From an uncultured Verrucomicrobia subdivision 3 bacterium (GTDB lineage Bacteria > Verrucomicrobiota > Verrucomicrobiia > Limisphaerales > UBA11358): DNA of 6,965 nt. Positions 5,452 to 6,965 of this stretch are shown piece after piece. The position numbers and the translations under genes were made by a program. The number at the start of each line of letters is the position of its first letter. Within the stretch, counting starts at the first letter, position 1. The notes under the pieces are model-generated. The model saw only the letters and a program-made list of their open reading frames with translations, ran no database searches and was not told the DNA's origin. The DNA lies in contig CAIOUK010000294.1 of the NCBI GenBank assembly GCA_903861445.1, positions 1-6,965 of the forward strand. Reading direction: 5' to 3'.

Positions 5452-6690
5452 CTAGAGCATTCCGAGATTCGACAGATTCTCCGGCGGTGGCAGAGACACC
5501 GGCGGCGGGGCCGGCGCTGCCCGCGGCGGCACCACGAACATGGCTGGCTTCTGGGTATTACCCGCATGGTGGTTGGGCATCCGACTGCGCGCGGTGTCAA
5601 TCAATTGGCGCATCGAGGGCTTGCTGCTGGAATAGAGCATCGCCGTTTCTTCCGTAATCAAATTTTGCTCGTAGGCTCGCAACAACGATTGCTCGAAGCT
5701 GTGCCAGCCGGCGTGCTTGCCCAGCTCAATGATTTCAGAAAGCCGGCGGCTTTCGTTTTCGCCCAGCGAAATGGTTTCGCGCGTGCGGAGATTGTGGCCC
5801 ATCACTTCCGTGATCAACATCCGCCCGCCGGCCTTTTTCGGAACCAACCGCTGGCCGACGATGTAACGCAACGAAGTCGCCAGCCGTTCCCGAATCTGAT
5901 TTTCCTCCTCCTTGGTGAACATGCCCAAAATCCGGTTGATGGTCTGGCTCGCGCTGATCGTGTGCAGCGTGCTGTAAATCATGTGGCCGGTTTCACTAGC
6001 CGTCAGCGCGATTTCCAAGGTTTCACGGTCGCGGATTTCGCCGACCATGATGACCTTGGGTGCCTGCCGCATCGCCGAACGCAATCCCTCCGCGAAGGTG
6101 AAAAAATCATTGCCCAACTCCCGCTGACTGAACGTGGCCTGTCGGTCGGGATACAAAAATTCAATCGGATCCTCCAACGTGACGATGTGGATTTTGCTGT
6201 CGTGGTTGACCTCGTTCAGCAACGCCGCGAGCGTCGTGGATTTCCCGTTGCCCGAAGCCCCCGTGATGAACGTGATGCCATTCCGCTCCTTGGTCATCTC
6301 GCGAAAAACCGGATCCAGCCCCAGCGCCTCAATCGAGGGCACCAGCGGTTTAAGCAACCGCAGCACCATCGCGTATTTTTTATTTTGCCGGTAAATATTG
6401 ACGCGGAACCGGCAGTAATCCCGCAACGTGTAACTGCAATCACAGGAACCCCGCTCTTCCAAGTCCTGCAACAATTTCGGACTGCCGTCAATAATCAGCC
6501 GCGCAAATGCCTCGATCTTCGGCGCGTCTTGCGGCGGAGCCGGCCATTCGAGCTTCGGCGTTTCTAACTCGCCATACACCTCCACCTGCGGCGGCTTACC
6601 AGGGACGAAAAGTAAATCGGAAATATTTTCGTAACTTTGAACCATCACCTGAAGCAAGTGATCCAATTCAGCAGTGGTCTGACTATCCAT
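5452..6690 (-). CDS. PilT-family type IV pilus retraction ATPase
   Basis: A hexameric cytoplasmic secretion-type ATPase that powers pilus depolymerisation (twitching) at the inner-membrane pilus base. The N-terminal PAS-like domain contains SYENISDLLFVPGKPPQVEV, matching the ASDLHL...GxPP signature of PilT. Walker A is GASGNGKSTT (144-153, K150), the Asp box is VTLEDPIEF (170-178), Walker B is VIMVGEIRD (213-221, E218), and the His box is TGHMIYSTLHT (234-244). The order and spacing are those of PilT/PilU, so it should bind and hydrolyse ATP. The canonical PilT motif AIRNLIRE is replaced by TISLGENESRRLSEIIELG, suggesting a paralogue closer in style to PilU or a lineage-specific PilT. At 412 residues it exceeds the usual 345-380 because of a Pro/Ala-rich tail (about 370-412). 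The start at 6690 follows a weak GGTAAG. It lies 33 bases after a possible roadblock-like gene. Confidence 0.92.
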   Translation of the reverse strand: MDSQTTAELDHLLQVMVQSYENISDLLFVPGKPPQVEVYGELETPKLEWPAPPQDAPKIEAFARLIIDGSPKLLQDLEERGSCDCSYTLRDYCRFRVNIYRQNKKYAMVLRLLKPLVPSIEALGLDPVFREMTKERNGITFITGASGNGKSTTLAALLNEVNHDSKIHIVTLEDPIEFLYPDRQATFSQRELGNDFFTFAEGLRSAMRQAPKVIMVGEIRDRETLEIALTASETGHMIYSTLHTISASQTINRILGMFTKEEENQIRERLATSLRYIVGQRLVPKKAGGRMLITEVMGHNLRTRETISLGENESRRLSEIIELGKHAGWHSFEQSLLRAYEQNLITEETAMLYSSSKPSMRQLIDTARSRMPNHHAGNTQKPAMFVVPPRAAPAPPPVSLPPPENLSNLGML

Positions 6691-6723
6691 GGTCTTACCG
6701 TTCTACGCCGAAACCCTGAATTA

Positions 6724-6965
6724 TCAAGCTGTTTTTTTGCGGAAGAATTCCTGCGGATCGGCACGGTTCAACTCGGACAAGTCCAAGCCCGCGCCCGGCG
6801 CCCGCGCAACGGCAGCGGCCAATTGCGCGGCAATTTTCGCCACTGCGCCCGCCGCGTAGTATTTCACCACGCCGATGCCGGACGCCGATTGGAAGATAAC
6901 CACGAGCAGGCAATGTTCATCCACGTCGTTCACAAACAGGCTGAAGCGGTCGCCCTGCTGATAAA
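6724..6965 (-). CDS. Possible roadblock/LC7-like protein, 5' partial (C-terminal 79 residues)
   Basis: Only the C-terminus is inside the window; the reading frame stays open to the right edge, so the start is outside. The visible part begins YQQGDRFSLFVNDVDEHC, then LLVVIFQSASGIGVVKYYA, an Ala-rich helix (AGAVAKIAAQLAAAVARAP) and a polar tail ending FFRKKTA. The strand-strand-helix order with LLVVIF and GVVKYYA resembles the end of roadblock/LC7 (MglB-like) domains, which bind small Ras-like GTPases in motility and polarity control. That assignment is inferred from pattern and from proximity to a pilus ATPase, and is not proved. The GTG at 6933 could start a 69-residue form, but the conserved-looking residues before it make this unlikely. 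It is separated from the pilT-like gene by 33 bases and is probably co-transcribed with it. Confidence 0.55.
   Translation of the reverse strand, partial: YQQGDRFSLFVNDVDEHCLLVVIFQSASGIGVVKYYAAGAVAKIAAQLAAAVARAPGAGLDLSELNRADPQEFFRKKTA

Noticed and set aside
5566..6567. 333-codon open frame on the + strand opposite the pilT-like gene
   Set aside because: It is antisense to a gene with complete ATPase motifs, and its translation is Arg/Gln/His-rich with no domain pattern.

Overview
The window looks like a piece of chromosome from a GC-rich Gram-negative bacterium, most likely a verrucomicrobium (Limisphaerales/Pedosphaera-like). This placement is an inference. It rests on three things: diderm envelope genes (LptE, BamD), a Ser/Thr kinase and a second protein that both open with a small Cys4 zinc ribbon, and translation starts that mostly lack a clear Shine-Dalgarno sequence. 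No mobile element, CRISPR array, tRNA or rRNA was seen.

Layout. (1) The + strand opens inside murA (peptidoglycan precursor synthesis), which lacks about its first 53 codons. (2) A long hairpin separates murA from a convergent 111-residue protein of unknown function on the - strand. (3) A 291-base intergenic region (1540-1830) holds back-to-back promoter-like sites, a possible 36-codon ORF on the - strand, and a strong hairpin between that ORF and the 111-residue gene. (4) A + strand zinc-ribbon Ser/Thr kinase follows, ending at a bidirectional terminator. (5) From 2886 to the right edge every gene is on the - strand. In transcription order (right to left) they are: the C-terminal part of a possible roadblock/LC7-like protein, a PilT-family ATPase, a zinc-ribbon protein with a possible Cse60-like C-terminus, a BamD-like TPR protein, LptE, and a small secreted protein.

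How they fit together. The - strand cluster joins two themes. One is type IV pilus retraction or motility (PilT-like ATPase next to a possible roadblock protein). The other is outer-membrane biogenesis (BamD for beta-barrel proteins, LptE for LPS export). bamD and lptE are clearly co-transcribed, being 4 bases apart with the lptE ribosome-binding site inside the bamD end. The zinc-ribbon protein sits between the two themes, and its role is unknown. The most unusual part is 1540-1830, where a putative near-leaderless mini-gene ends in a hairpin that could act as a terminator or attenuator in front of the 111-residue gene.
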